The notes under the pieces: generated by a model | What the model was told of the DNA's origin: nothing | Databases searched by the model: none | The model's input: the letters and a program-made list of their open reading frames with translations, nothing else | DNA from: Pseudomonas cavernicola | Lineage (GTDB): Bacteria; Pseudomonadota; Gammaproteobacteria; Pseudomonadales; Pseudomonadaceae | Direction: 5' to 3' | DNA length: 64,000 bases | NCBI RefSeq assembly: GCF_003596405.1 | Contig: NZ_QYUR01000002.1 | Coordinates: 2,620,501 to 2,684,500 of the forward strand | Position numbers and translations under genes: made by a program | In this document: piece by piece, positions 33,089-41,864 of the stretch | Layout of the letters: every line of letters begins with the position of its first letter | How positions within the stretch are numbered: the first letter of the stretch is position 1

Positions 33089-33925
33089 TCAGCCCACCAA
33101 CTTGTCAACGCGGGTCATGCGCAGCAGCGCCCAGATCAAGCCCATTACCATGGCCAGCAGCACCACGCTGAGCGCGGCACCGAGGCCCCAGTTGCTGGTC
33201 TGGAACATCTGCAGGTAGACGTATTCGGCGACCATCACCGTCTGCCCGCCGCCGAGGATCGCCGGAGTGATGAAGAAGCCCAGGCAGAACACGAAGACGA
33301 TGATGAAGGCACCGAGAATGCCCGGTGTGGTCTGCGGCACGAAGATCGTCCAGAAGGTGCGCAGTTGCCCGGCCCCCAGCCCGCGTGCGGCCAGCAGCAC
33401 GCGCGGGTCGAGACGGCGCATGGTCGAAACCAGCGGGAACAGCGCGAATGGCACCATGAAATGGACCATTCCGATGATCACGCCGAGTTCGTTGCGGGTC
33501 AGTTGCAACGGCTCGCTGATCAACCCCAGCGCTTGCAGCCAGCCGTTCAGCAAGCCATTGCTGCGCAGTGCGATCAGCCAGCCGAAGGCACGCACCAGCA
33601 CCGACAGCCAGAACGGGATGAACACGCAGATTTCCACCATGCGCTGCCAGAACGGCGAGCTGAACACCCAGCAGTAAGCCATCAGGTACGCGATCACCAG
33701 GGCGGTCACGCTCACCGTCGCGCACAGCCTGAAGGTACGCCAGAGAACGTCGTGGATCGCCGGGTCGGTGGCAATGCGCTGGTACTGTTCGATGCCGGGC
33801 TCCGGCAGGCTGAAACTCCAGCCCACCACGCCGGCGAACGGCAGCACATAGAACACCAGCAGGATCAGCGGTAGCGGCAACAGCAGAGCGCTAAGCTTGA
33901 GCCGCGAGGGAGCATTACCGGCCAT
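33089..33925 (-). CDS. Polyamine-type ABC transporter permease (PotB-like)
   Basis: The 278-residue protein has six hydrophobic segments with the EAA loop LAARGLGAGQLRTFWTIFVPQTTPGI. The PotB/YdcU-type N-terminus is LLLPLPLILLVFYVLPFAGVVGWSF. It sits between the substrate-binding protein gene (15 bp) and the PotC-like gene (3 bp), so it is translated as part of one operon. It forms the heterodimeric membrane channel with the next gene. Confidence 0.86.
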   Translation of the reverse strand: MAGNAPSRLKLSALLLPLPLILLVFYVLPFAGVVGWSFSLPEPGIEQYQRIATDPAIHDVLWRTFRLCATVSVTALVIAYLMAYCWVFSSPFWQRMVEICVFIPFWLSVLVRAFGWLIALRSNGLLNGWLQALGLISEPLQLTRNELGVIIGMVHFMVPFALFPLVSTMRRLDPRVLLAARGLGAGQLRTFWTIFVPQTTPGILGAFIIVFVFCLGFFITPAILGGGQTVMVAEYVYLQMFQTSNWGLGAALSVVLLAMVMGLIWALLRMTRVDKLVG

Positions 33926-33940
33926 GCATGTCGCTCCCGG

Positions 33941-35053
33941 TCATTTCGAAATTCGCGTCAGGTACTGTTCGAGCGCTACCGCGTAATGGTCGGTGTACCA
34001 CTCGTGGCTGAGCTGGATCTGCTTGGGCAGGTTCTCTACCGCCGTGCAGTTCAAATGCTGCAGCTCTGGCGGGATCAGCGCCGCGCCTGCCGGGTTGGCC
34101 GGGCCATTGCCGAACAGCTTGAACAGTTCGGCCTGCGACTGTGGGTCTTGCGCGTAGGCGATGAAGCGCATCGCCGCATCGCGACCCGCGGGGTTGCCCT
34201 TGAGCACGCCCCAGTTGCTGCAAGTGAGCAGGGCGTTGTCGAAACTCCAGGCGATGCGCCCTTCGCTGTCCTCGCCGATCACCTTGGCGCGGGTGTTCCA
34301 GATCGCGCCCATGGAGACCTCGCCTTCGATCAGCAGTTGCTGGGTTTCCGCTCCCGAACCCCAGAAGGCCAGCACGTGTGGCTTGAGTTCCTCGATCTTG
34401 TTCAGGGCGCGCGCAACGTCCAGCGGGTAGAGCTTGTCCGGCTCAACGCCGTCGGCCAACAGCGCGGCCTCGAGCATGCCGTTCATCCACTTGTAGAGGG
34501 TACGCTTGCCGGGGAATTTCTCGACGTTCCAGAAATCCTTCCAGTCGCGCGGGGCGTTGTCGCCGAAGCGTTCGGTGTCGTAGGCGATCACGTAGCTGAG
34601 CATGTAGTCGGCGATGCCGTATTCATAGGCGAAGCCGGGCAGCACCTTGTTGCGGTCGACGACGTTGTAGTCGATCGCCTGCACCAAGCCTTCCTTGCCG
34701 AGGTTCTGCAGGATCGAGCTTTCCGCATCGACCACGTCCCAGCTCACCCGGCCGCTGCTCAGTTGGGTACGGATGGCGCCTTCGGTGGGCCCGCTGCCGT
34801 CGATCTTCACCGGAATGCCGGTGGCCTTGCTGAAGCCTTCGGTCCAGGCCTTGCCGAACGCCTTGATCGCGTCCCCACCCCAGTTGACCACGATCAGCGG
34901 TTTGTCCGCCGCCCAGCTCACCCCGTTTCGCAGGGCCAGTGGCAGCGCGGCGAGCAGGCCCATGCCCTTGAGGAAGGAGCGACGGTCGATCTGCCCGCGA
35001 CGGGCCTTTTCCATGAGGATTTCGATGCAGTCTTGCTGATGCGGATTGTGCAT
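33941..35053 (-). CDS. ABC transporter periplasmic binding protein (PotD/spermidine-putrescine family)
   Basis: The 370-residue protein starts MHNPHQQDCIEILMEKARRG. It has an unusually long leader followed by a twin-arginine-like QIDRRSFLKGMGLLAALPLALRN and a cleavage region around SWAADKP. The mature part is a type II binding-protein fold: LIVVNWGGDAIKAFGKAWTEGF, VVDAESSILQNLGKEGLVQAI, RDWKDFWNVEKFPGKR. These resemble the polyamine/iron-binding cluster D proteins. It is second in the operon. The binding pocket cannot be read well enough by eye to name the ligand. Confidence 0.85.
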   Translation of the reverse strand: MHNPHQQDCIEILMEKARRGQIDRRSFLKGMGLLAALPLALRNGVSWAADKPLIVVNWGGDAIKAFGKAWTEGFSKATGIPVKIDGSGPTEGAIRTQLSSGRVSWDVVDAESSILQNLGKEGLVQAIDYNVVDRNKVLPGFAYEYGIADYMLSYVIAYDTERFGDNAPRDWKDFWNVEKFPGKRTLYKWMNGMLEAALLADGVEPDKLYPLDVARALNKIEELKPHVLAFWGSGAETQQLLIEGEVSMGAIWNTRAKVIGEDSEGRIAWSFDNALLTCSNWGVLKGNPAGRDAAMRFIAYAQDPQSQAELFKLFGNGPANPAGAALIPPELQHLNCTAVENLPKQIQLSHEWYTDHYAVALEQYLTRISK

Positions 35054-35111
35054 GACGGATTACCTGCGAATAAGGGAAGGACGTGCGGAACCGATGGCGC
35101 CGATAGGTGGA

Positions 35112-36197
35112 TTAGGCCAGCAGCAGACTTTTTTCGATGGGCCAGCTCAGCCAGACGTGCGCCCCATGTTCCAGGCGCGCCGCGAGGTGGTCGGCATGTA
35201 CCGCCAGGCTCATCGGCGGTGTCCCGTCAGCGGAGGTACTGAGGCCCAGCTCAGTGCACGAGCCCTGATAGGTCTTGGCGGTCAGCACCGCCTGCACCAC
35301 GTTGTGGCCTTCGGCGCTGGGCACCGAGGTATGCAGTTGCATGTGTTCCGGCCGCACGGCCAACAGTGGGGCACTTGCATCGAGTGCTAGCGAGGGTTCG
35401 GCGCGCAGTTCGGCTTCGCCATAGCGGCCGCAGGCGTGGGTGCCGGAACGGCTCATCTGACTCAGTGGGAACAGGTTCATTTTGCCGAGGAACTCAGCGA
35501 CGAAGCGGTTGCTCGGCTGGTTGTAGATGGTGTGAGGGGTGTCGATCTGTGCCAGTTGGCCGCGATTGAAGATGGCGATGCGGGTGGACAGGGCAAGAGC
35601 TTCGTTCTGGTCATGGGTGACGAAGACGAAGGTGGTGCCGATCTGCCGGTGGATGCGCTGCAATTCGGCCTGCAATTGTTCGCGGAGGTTCTTGTCCAGC
35701 GCCGAGAGTGGTTCGTCGAGCAGCAGCATGTCCGGCTCGAACACCAGCGCGCGGGCGATGGCCACGCGTTGCTGCTGGCCGCCGGACAATTCGCTGGGAC
35801 GCTTGCCACGGTGTTCGCCAAGGCCGACCACATCGAGCATGTGCCGCACGCGGCGGTTGCGTTCCTCGGTTTTCACGCCGCGGATCTTCAGCGGAAAAGC
35901 GACGTTGTCCTCGATGCTCATGTGCGGGAACAGCGCGTAGCCCTGGAACACCATGCCGAAATTACGCTGTTCGGCGGGGCGCCGGGTGATGTCTTGGCCT
36001 TGTTCTTCCAAGCGGCCATGTGAAGGATTCTGGAACCCGGCGAGAATCATCAGGAAAGTGGTTTTACCGGAACCGGAGGGGCCTAGCAGAGTGAGGAATT
36101 CGCCTTGCTGGATATCGATGGAAACGCTATCCAACGCACAGAAGCTGCCATAGCTTTTGCCGATTTCGATGGCACGAAGTTGGGGTTGTTGCACCAC
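35112..36197 (-). CDS. ABC transporter ATP-binding protein (PotA-like)
   Basis: The 361-residue ATPase has Walker A LLGPSGSGKTT (39-47), Q-loop, signature LSGGQQQRVAIARAL (about 138-150), Walker B LLLDEPLSALD and switch VFVTHDQNEAL. A C-terminal TOBE domain (about 285-355) contains LAVRPEHMQLH. It is of the PotA/MalK class, which pairs with binding-protein-dependent importers. It leads the four-gene operon with the binding protein 58 bp downstream. The upstream gap is about 640 bp and rich in direct repeats. Confidence 0.88.
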   Translation of the reverse strand: MVQQPQLRAIEIGKSYGSFCALDSVSIDIQQGEFLTLLGPSGSGKTTFLMILAGFQNPSHGRLEEQGQDITRRPAEQRNFGMVFQGYALFPHMSIEDNVAFPLKIRGVKTEERNRRVRHMLDVVGLGEHRGKRPSELSGGQQQRVAIARALVFEPDMLLLDEPLSALDKNLREQLQAELQRIHRQIGTTFVFVTHDQNEALALSTRIAIFNRGQLAQIDTPHTIYNQPSNRFVAEFLGKMNLFPLSQMSRSGTHACGRYGEAELRAEPSLALDASAPLLAVRPEHMQLHTSVPSAEGHNVVQAVLTAKTYQGSCTELGLSTSADGTPPMSLAVHADHLAARLEHGAHVWLSWPIEKSLLLA

Positions 36198-36460
36198 TGC
36201 GCTTACCTCATTTTCTTCTTGTTATCGAGTAGGTCGACTGATGGGTCAGGTCGGCCCTTTGCACAGTATTGTTAGATCTACATCCGCTTCAATCGCATTT
36301 TTTTGGAGTGATTATTCGATATTTCTCAGCATTCGATCTCCACGAACAATTGCCACGTCGGTGACGCAGTGGCAGCGGTTCGGCGGTTTGATAGCGATGT
36401 TGAAGGGCGCGCCAGCAGCAATGCCGTTCATTTGAGCATGCGTCTGAGCCGTTTATCCCT

Positions 36461-36523
36461 CGCCCGCCCCCGCTCCCGTAAACGGGCGAGGGGTTTTAGG
36501 CGCGCAGTCCTTAAGTGAGCGGC
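36461..36523. repeat. 63-bp direct repeat, copy 1
   Basis: The block from CGCCCGCCCCCGCTCCCG through CGGGCGAGGGG, AGGCGCGCAGTCC and TTAAGTGAGCGGC recurs 200 bp downstream at 36661-36723. Flanking motifs TTCATTTGAGCA..CGT (36428) and TTCACTTGAGCAGGCGT (about 36550) also repeat. The gap 36198-36834 has no gene, only this repeat system. Confidence 0.6.
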
Positions 36524-36660
36524 ATCAGCGCCGCTGCGGTGCTCAGTCGTTCACTTGAGCAGGCGTTGGCGCCATTTGTCCCCTCGCCCCTTTGGGGAGA
36601 GGGCTAGCGAGAGGGGAACATGGCCAAATGAATTCACTTTTGCCTGTGACTCACCCTCTC

Positions 36661-36723
36661 CCCCAGCCCCTCTTCCGTGAAACAGGCGAGGGGAGTCAGG
36701 CGCGCAGACCTCAAGTGAACGGC
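36661..36723. repeat. 63-bp direct repeat, copy 2
   Basis: CCCCAGCCCCTCTTCCGTG, AACAGGCGAGGGG, AGGCGCGCAGACC and TCAAGTGAACGGC match copy 1 in order and spacing, with scattered differences. It ends about 110 bp before the next start codon. Confidence 0.6.
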
Positions 36724-36834
36724 CGTTCCTGCGCATTTTGTTTCTGCCGTCGGCAGACCGCGCGTTTCTTTTAGCCACTGAGGTCTAGACTCTATCGCAG
36801 CCGTTTTTGTCCCTGTGACTCTTGGAGAATCAGC

Positions 36835-37815
36835 ATGCTGAAAGCCGAATACCAACGCCGCGGCCCAGTGCCGCAAGAGGTAATCGAAGCCGTCGAACTG
36901 CAGCTGCCTGCGCTGGCCCCCGGTCAGGTGCGGGTCAAAGTCTTGGCCGCACCGATCAACCCCTCGGACGTACTCACCCTGACCGGCGAATACGGCATGC
37001 TGCCGCCGCTGCCGGCGATTGGCGGCAATGAAGGGGTTGGCCGTGTCGAAGAATTGGGCCCGGAGGTGAGCCAGCTGAAAATCGGCCAAACTGTGCTTTT
37101 ACCGATTGGCTGTGGCACGTGGGTAACGCACCTGAACGTCGAAGCGAAGAAGCTGATTGCGCTACCCGACGCCGACCCACAGCAGTTGGCGATGATGACA
37201 GTGAACCCGCCGACGGCTTCGCTACTGCTCAGCGAGTTCGTCGATCTGCAACCGGGCGACTGGGTAATTCAGAACGCCGCCAACTCCGGCGTCGGTAGCT
37301 ATTTGATCCAGCTGGCTAAACTGCGCGGCTTCAAAACCCTCAACGTGGTACGCCGGGAGTCGGCGGTCGCCGCGGTAAAAGCCGAAGGTGCCGATGTGGT
37401 GCTGGTGGACGGGCCAGACTTGCCCAAACGCGTGCGCGAAGCCACCGGTGGCGCTGCCGTACGCTTAGGTATCGATGCGGTTGGCGGCGTTGCCACAGAC
37501 CATCTGGCCGGCAGCCTTAGTGAAGGCGGCGTGCTGGTGAACTACGGCATGATGAGTCGCGAACCGTGCCAGGTTTCGCCGGCCTCCTTCGTCTTCCGTG
37601 ACGTAAGTTTGCGCGGCTTCTGGCTGGCCAAGTGGTTCCGCGTGTCCACGCCGGCGCAGCAGGTGAAGGTATTTGCCGAACTGACCCAACTGATTGCCAG
37701 CGGCAAGCTGAAAACCCGCGTCGCCGCGACCTACGATGTCAGCCAGATCAAGGAAGCCGTGGCCGCCGCAGCCAGGGGTGAACGCGATGGCAAAATACTG
37801 ATCGTGCCGAAGTAA
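36835..37815 (+). CDS. Zinc-independent MDR oxidoreductase (enoyl-CoA reductase/quinone oxidoreductase-like)
   Basis: The 326-residue protein has a GroES-like N-domain (PINPSDVLTLTGEYG, IGGNEGVGRVEELG) and a Rossmann domain with NAANSGVGSYLIQLAKLRGF. Structural and catalytic zinc ligands are absent, so it belongs to the zinc-independent branch that includes mitochondrial trans-2-enoyl-CoA reductase and quinone reductases. The conserved PINPSD and the NPPTASLLL stretch favour the MECR-like subgroup. It uses NADPH. Monocistronic. Confidence 0.83.
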   Translation: MLKAEYQRRGPVPQEVIEAVELQLPALAPGQVRVKVLAAPINPSDVLTLTGEYGMLPPLPAIGGNEGVGRVEELGPEVSQLKIGQTVLLPIGCGTWVTHLNVEAKKLIALPDADPQQLAMMTVNPPTASLLLSEFVDLQPGDWVIQNAANSGVGSYLIQLAKLRGFKTLNVVRRESAVAAVKAEGADVVLVDGPDLPKRVREATGGAAVRLGIDAVGGVATDHLAGSLSEGGVLVNYGMMSREPCQVSPASFVFRDVSLRGFWLAKWFRVSTPAQQVKVFAELTQLIASGKLKTRVAATYDVSQIKEAVAAAARGERDGKILIVPK

Positions 37816-37892
37816 GGTCGTAAAGCTCAGTTTGATGGAGTAACTGCCGTTCGATGGGTTACGGCCCGTGGCCTAACCCACCCTACAAACGC

Positions 37893-39236
37893 TTATTCGG
37901 CCGCTGGCTCGGTCGGTTTCTTGCGTTTGAGCGGCGCGAGACCATCGCGGCTGACCAGGGCCGGCGCATCGCTTTTCGGCCGGTTGGCGGTTTTGCGTTT
38001 GGTCGCGGTCTTGGCCGGAGCTTTCTTCTCGGTTTTCTTGTCGGTCTTCTTCTTTTTCACACCGACAGCTTTACCAGAGGCTTTGACCTTTTTCGGCCCC
38101 TGGTAAGTGCCTTTCAACTCCTTGATGGTGCGTCGCTCGAAGCTTTGCTTCAGGTAGCGCTCGATGCTCGACATCAGGTTCCAGTCGCCGTGGCAGATCA
38201 GCGAAACCGCCAAGCCTTCTCCACCGGCACGCCCGGTACGGCCAATGCGATGCACATATTCGTCGCCACTGCGCGGCATGTCGAAGTTGATTACCAGATC
38301 CAGACCGTCCACATCCAGGCCGCGGGCAGCCACATCGGTGGCCACCAGAATTTTCACGCCGCCCTGCTTCAAGCGGTCGATGGCCAGCTTGCGGTCTTTC
38401 TGGTCTTTCTCACCGTGCAGTACGAAGACCTTGTGATCGGTCGCGACCAAGCGGCCATACAGGCGGTCGGCCTGCACGCGAGTGTTGGTGAAGATGATCG
38501 CCTTCTGGTAGGTCTCGTTGGCCAGTAGCCAGTGCACCAGCTGCTCTTTGTGCTGGTTGTGGTCGGCGGTGATGATTTGCTGGCGGGTGCCTTCGTTCAG
38601 CTGGCTAACGCTGTTGAGTTGCAGGTGCTGCGGCTCACGCAGCACCGAGGCGACCATTTCCCGCAGCCCGGCACCGCCACTGGTGGCAGAGAACAGCATG
38701 GTCTGGTGCGCGCCTTTGCACTCACCGGCCAGGCGTTGCACGTCCTCGGCAAAACCCATGTCGAGCATGCGGTCGGCTTCGTCGAGCACCAGCACTTCGA
38801 CGTTCTTGAGATCGAGGTTACCGGCGTTCAATTGTTCGAGCAGACGCCCCGGTGTACCGATCAACACGTCCGGCACCTTACGCAGCATCGCGGCTTGCAC
38901 CTTGAAGTCTTCACCGCCGGTGATCAGCCCGGACTTGATGAAAGTGAACTGCGAGAAACGCTCGACTTCTTTGAGGGTTTGCTGCGCCAGCTCACGAGTC
39001 GGTAGCAGGATTACCGCACGAATCACCACCCGCGGCTTGGCGTCGCCCATTAGCCGGTTCAGCATCGGCAGCACAAAGGCCGCGGTCTTGCCGCTGCCGG
39101 TTTGCGCCGTCACCCGTAGATCACGCCCTTCCAGCGCCGGCGGAATAGCCGCCGTTTGCACCGGCGTCGGCTCGACAAATTTCAGCTCGGCCACGGCTTT
39201 AAGCAGGCGTTCGTGCAGGGCGAATTGGGAAAACAC
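37893..39236 (-). CDS. DEAD-box RNA helicase
   Basis: The 447-residue protein starts at GTG 39236 with GAGGTAA upstream; the frame continuing to 39443 is not supported. Motifs in order: Q motif FSQFALHERLL...PTPVQ, motif I AQTGSGKT, PTRELAQQ, TPGRLLEQL, DEAD as VLDEADRMLDMGF, SAT (FSATSG), ATDVAARGLD and HRIGRTGRAG. A lysine-rich tail (about 385-447) suggests RNA binding, as in SrmB/RhlE-like helicases. It probably helps rRNA maturation or mRNA turnover, but which E. coli paralogue it equals is unclear. Confidence 0.9.
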   Translation of the reverse strand: MFSQFALHERLLKAVAELKFVEPTPVQTAAIPPALEGRDLRVTAQTGSGKTAAFVLPMLNRLMGDAKPRVVIRAVILLPTRELAQQTLKEVERFSQFTFIKSGLITGGEDFKVQAAMLRKVPDVLIGTPGRLLEQLNAGNLDLKNVEVLVLDEADRMLDMGFAEDVQRLAGECKGAHQTMLFSATSGGAGLREMVASVLREPQHLQLNSVSQLNEGTRQQIITADHNQHKEQLVHWLLANETYQKAIIFTNTRVQADRLYGRLVATDHKVFVLHGEKDQKDRKLAIDRLKQGGVKILVATDVAARGLDVDGLDLVINFDMPRSGDEYVHRIGRTGRAGGEGLAVSLICHGDWNLMSSIERYLKQSFERRTIKELKGTYQGPKKVKASGKAVGVKKKKTDKKTEKKAPAKTATKRKTANRPKSDAPALVSRDGLAPLKRKKPTEPAAE

Positions 39237-39383
39237 GGGGGTTACCTCGGCGAAAATCAGTAAACAGTTGTATAGCGTAACGGTTGTCGCCACGGAAAAC
39301 TCGCAGTCTGTGCATTTTGCCGCGGATTCGTCCGCGGCAAGCGGGGTAAGCTTGCCGCCATTTTCACCACAGGGGCCGCCTGT

Positions 39384-39638
39384 ATGAATGCACTTATTGA
39401 GCACCCTGGGGTCCGCGTCGAACAACTGCCGCCACTGCTGCAATGCGCTAGCCAGGGCACTATCCGCCTATCCGGACCGGTCATCGAGGGGCGCGGCCGT
39501 GGCTTGGCGTGGCTACTCGATAGGCTGCTGGATATGCCGGAAGCAGGTACTGCGGAGCCTTTGGTCGGCTCCTGCGGCAATCTCGACTTGCACGACAGTG
39601 CCGAACTTGTCGCCAGCGCTCCACTCCAAAAGGCATAA
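39384..39638 (+). pseudogene. Possible truncated DUF4166-like gene
   Basis: An 84-codon frame starts MNALIEHPGVRVEQLPPLL and contains TIRLSGPVIEGRGRGLAWLLDRLLDMPEAG, which resembles the N-terminal part of DUF4166 proteins (usually 180 residues or more). Beyond about residue 55 the similarity fades and the frame ends at 39638, 19 bp before the DHFR-like start. It is probably a deletion remnant rather than a full gene. Confidence 0.4.
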
Positions 39639-39657
39639 CACACACTTGGAAGTGGAC

Positions 39658-40203
39658 ATGACTGCCTCACTTATCTACTACGTCGCCGCCAGTCTGGACG
39701 GCTATATCGCGCGCCCGGACGGCAGCGTTGACTGGCTCAAACAGATCGAGGCCGCCGGTGACGATCATGGCTACAGCGGCTTTTACCAAAGCATCGACGG
39801 CCTGTTGATGGGCCGCGGCACCTACGAGACGGTGCAAGCCTTCGAGGGAGGCTGGCCTTACCCTGGCAAGCCGTGCACGGTACTGACCCGCGCCGACCTG
39901 CCGCGTGCGGCGCCCGAGGTGAGTATCAGCCACAGCACCCCGACCGAGGCCATCGCCGAGCTGGCTGCCGCCGGCTGCAAGCGCATCTGGCTGGTCGGTG
40001 GCGGCTCACTGGCCGCCAGCTGTTTTAGCGTCGGGTTGCTCGATGAACTCGTGGTCAGCGTGATTCCGTACTTACTCGGCGCGGGCATCCCGCTGTTCTC
40101 CACGGGCCTGGAACGCAACCTGAAGCTGCATGAACAACGCAGCTTCAGCACCGGTGTCGTGCAATTGCATTACCAGGTGCAGCCGGAAGGCGAACTCGCA
40201 TGA
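39658..40203 (+). CDS. Dihydrofolate reductase-like (RibD C-terminal domain) protein
   Basis: The 181-residue protein begins MTASLIYYVAASLDGYIARPDGSVDWL and contains DGLLMGRGTYETVQAFEGGWPYPG and the NADPH-binding GCKRIWLVGGGSLAAS. It is of the YyaP/YwjB-type DHFR-like family rather than the true FolA. Members reduce pterin-like or unknown substrates. The start has a purine-rich GGAAGTGG upstream. Its stop overlaps the start of the Nudix gene by four bases (ATGA), so the two are translationally coupled. Confidence 0.82.
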   Translation: MTASLIYYVAASLDGYIARPDGSVDWLKQIEAAGDDHGYSGFYQSIDGLLMGRGTYETVQAFEGGWPYPGKPCTVLTRADLPRAAPEVSISHSTPTEAIAELAAAGCKRIWLVGGGSLAASCFSVGLLDELVVSVIPYLLGAGIPLFSTGLERNLKLHEQRSFSTGVVQLHYQVQPEGELA

Positions 40204-40640
40204 GCGTGTTACAGATCGCCGCGGCCTGCCTGCTGGATCAGCACGGCCGACTGCTGCTGGTGCGCAAACGTGGCACGCTGGCCTTTATGTTGCCGGGCGG
40301 CAAACGCGAGACAGGAGAGTCGGCCTTGGCCGCAGTGCAGAGGGAGTTATGGGAAGAGTTGCAGCTGCAGCTAAATGACGCCGACCTCACGCCGCTGGGT
40401 CGTTTCCACGCGGTCGCGGCCAATGAGGTCGATACCTGGGTGGATGCGGAAGTCTTTATCGCCGAGTTACCGCATACGGTGCATGCCGCCGCCGAGCTGG
40501 AAGAACTGGCCTGGCTGGAGCGCGACCGTCCCTACCCGGCCAACCTTGCCCCGCTGCTGCGCGACCATGTACTGCCAGCCTTACAGCCCCTGGCGCGCCT
40601 GCTTGCGCAGGACGTGCACACTGTCCCAACCGGTCAGTAA
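40200..40640 (+). CDS. Nudix hydrolase
   Basis: The 146-residue protein has the Nudix box GGKRETGESALAAVQRELWEEL (GX5EX7REUXEE pattern) at about residues 36-57. The surrounding fold segments AAACLLDQHGRLLLVRKRGT and FMLPGGK are typical. The natural substrate is unknown. Its 3' end overlaps the convergent rarD gene by 60 bp (40581-40640), so both frames share coding DNA at the ends. Confidence 0.85.
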   Translation: MSVLQIAAACLLDQHGRLLLVRKRGTLAFMLPGGKRETGESALAAVQRELWEELQLQLNDADLTPLGRFHAVAANEVDTWVDAEVFIAELPHTVHAAAELEELAWLERDRPYPANLAPLLRDHVLPALQPLARLLAQDVHTVPTGQ

Positions 40641-41477
40641 TATCGCCAGCCAGATCGGCGCATAGGTCCAGATCTGAGCCGGGTCGAAGGCTTCGCCGAG
40701 AAACAGCACCGCCACGGCAAACAGCAACACCGGCTCGACATAACTGAGAATACCGAACACGCCCAGCGGCAGTAGCCGGCTGGCGGCCATCATGGCGGCA
40801 AACGCCAAGGTTCCAAGCAAGCCCACGCCTGGGAGTAGCCACCAGAGTTGCGGGCTCAGGCTGAACAGCTCCGCCGGGCTATAAGTGACGATCAACCATA
40901 CCGCCAGTGGCGCCAGCATCAGCATCTCCAGGATGAAACCGGACAGCGCGTCCAAACGCATCCAGCGGCGCAGCATGAAATACGGCGGATAGCCAAGCGC
41001 GGCGAGCAAAGTCACCCATGAGAACGCCCGCGTCAGCCACAGCTCATGGGCCACCCCAAGCAGCGCGAACGCCACCGCAATACCTTGCAGCGGGCTCAGG
41101 CGTTCGCTATAGAACAAGCGGCCGGCCAGCACCATCACCAGCGGTAAGAGGAAGTAGCCGAGCGACACCTCCAGCATCCGTCCCACCAGCGGAGCCCAAA
41201 GAAACAAGCCCCACTGCAAGCCAATCAACACCGCCGCCAATGGCAAGGCGGCCAACAACAATGGCTCGTTACGCAGACGCTGGAACACCGCCCCCAACAC
41301 AGCCCATTGGCGCGCCACGGCTACCAATAGCAGCACAGCAGGAATCGACCAGAGCACGCGCTGGGCGAACACCTGGATACCATCCAGCGGTGCCAATTCG
41401 CGCACATACCCCGGCATCAGGGCGAACAACACCGAAGCCGTTAACGACAACGCCACGCCGCGACCGGACAACCTCAT
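40581..41477 (-). CDS. rarD: EamA-family transporter RarD
   Basis: The 298-residue membrane protein has ten hydrophobic segments. RarD-type landmarks are GVALSLTASVLFALMPGYV at the N-terminus and QWGLFLWAPLVGRMLEVSLGYFLLPLVMVLAGRLFYSERLSPLQ in the middle (named from position, about 95-135). Homologues were first linked to chloramphenicol sensitivity and may export metabolites. The gene's last 60 bp overlap the Nudix gene on the other strand. The start is ATG 41477. Confidence 0.85.
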   Translation of the reverse strand: MRLSGRGVALSLTASVLFALMPGYVRELAPLDGIQVFAQRVLWSIPAVLLLVAVARQWAVLGAVFQRLRNEPLLLAALPLAAVLIGLQWGLFLWAPLVGRMLEVSLGYFLLPLVMVLAGRLFYSERLSPLQGIAVAFALLGVAHELWLTRAFSWVTLLAALGYPPYFMLRRWMRLDALSGFILEMLMLAPLAVWLIVTYSPAELFSLSPQLWWLLPGVGLLGTLAFAAMMAASRLLPLGVFGILSYVEPVLLFAVAVLFLGEAFDPAQIWTYAPIWLAILLTGWDSVHVLRKQARQGL

Positions 41478-41643
41478 GGCCGCCCCCCCTGCACTATCTT
41501 CGAAAAACCCAACAGCACCATGGCTAGCCTCGCAAAACAGCCGGCGACCTTAACCCGAACGTGGCGGTTTAAATAGCCTGGACGATGCAATGGATAATGA
41601 GCAAAGCGTGCCAGCACCACCGGCACCACCCAATAACCGCCAT

Positions 41644-41683
41644 AAAAAAGCCCGGACGACCAAGGGGAATAGTCGACCGGGCT
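41644..41683 (-). terminator. Likely intrinsic terminator of azoR
   Basis: On the minus strand AGCCCGG pairs with CCGGGCT, with further GAC/GTC pairing inside. A run of six T (plus-strand AAAAAA at 41644-41649) follows. It lies 180 bp past the azoR stop. The rest of 41478-41864 shows no gene. Confidence 0.55.
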
Positions 41684-41864
41684 AGTACGCCCAGGAGCAA
41701 CGGGCGTGAAGAGAGAACTGGTTTAGCGCTTAAAGCACCGCGGCTTGAGTCCTCAGCCACCTCTTGATACTGCCTGGCGCCTGGGCTCCCGCTTGGGTGG
41801 GAGCGAGGCAAAGCGGTGGTTTACGAGCCTTCTATCTTTAGTCCAGTAGCAAATCCGCTGGAGA

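Noticed and set aside
32238..33725. Alternative-frame 200-residue ORFs inside the permease genes
   Set aside because: Composition (Arg/Ala/Gly/His-rich) is typical of shadow frames within high-GC genes.
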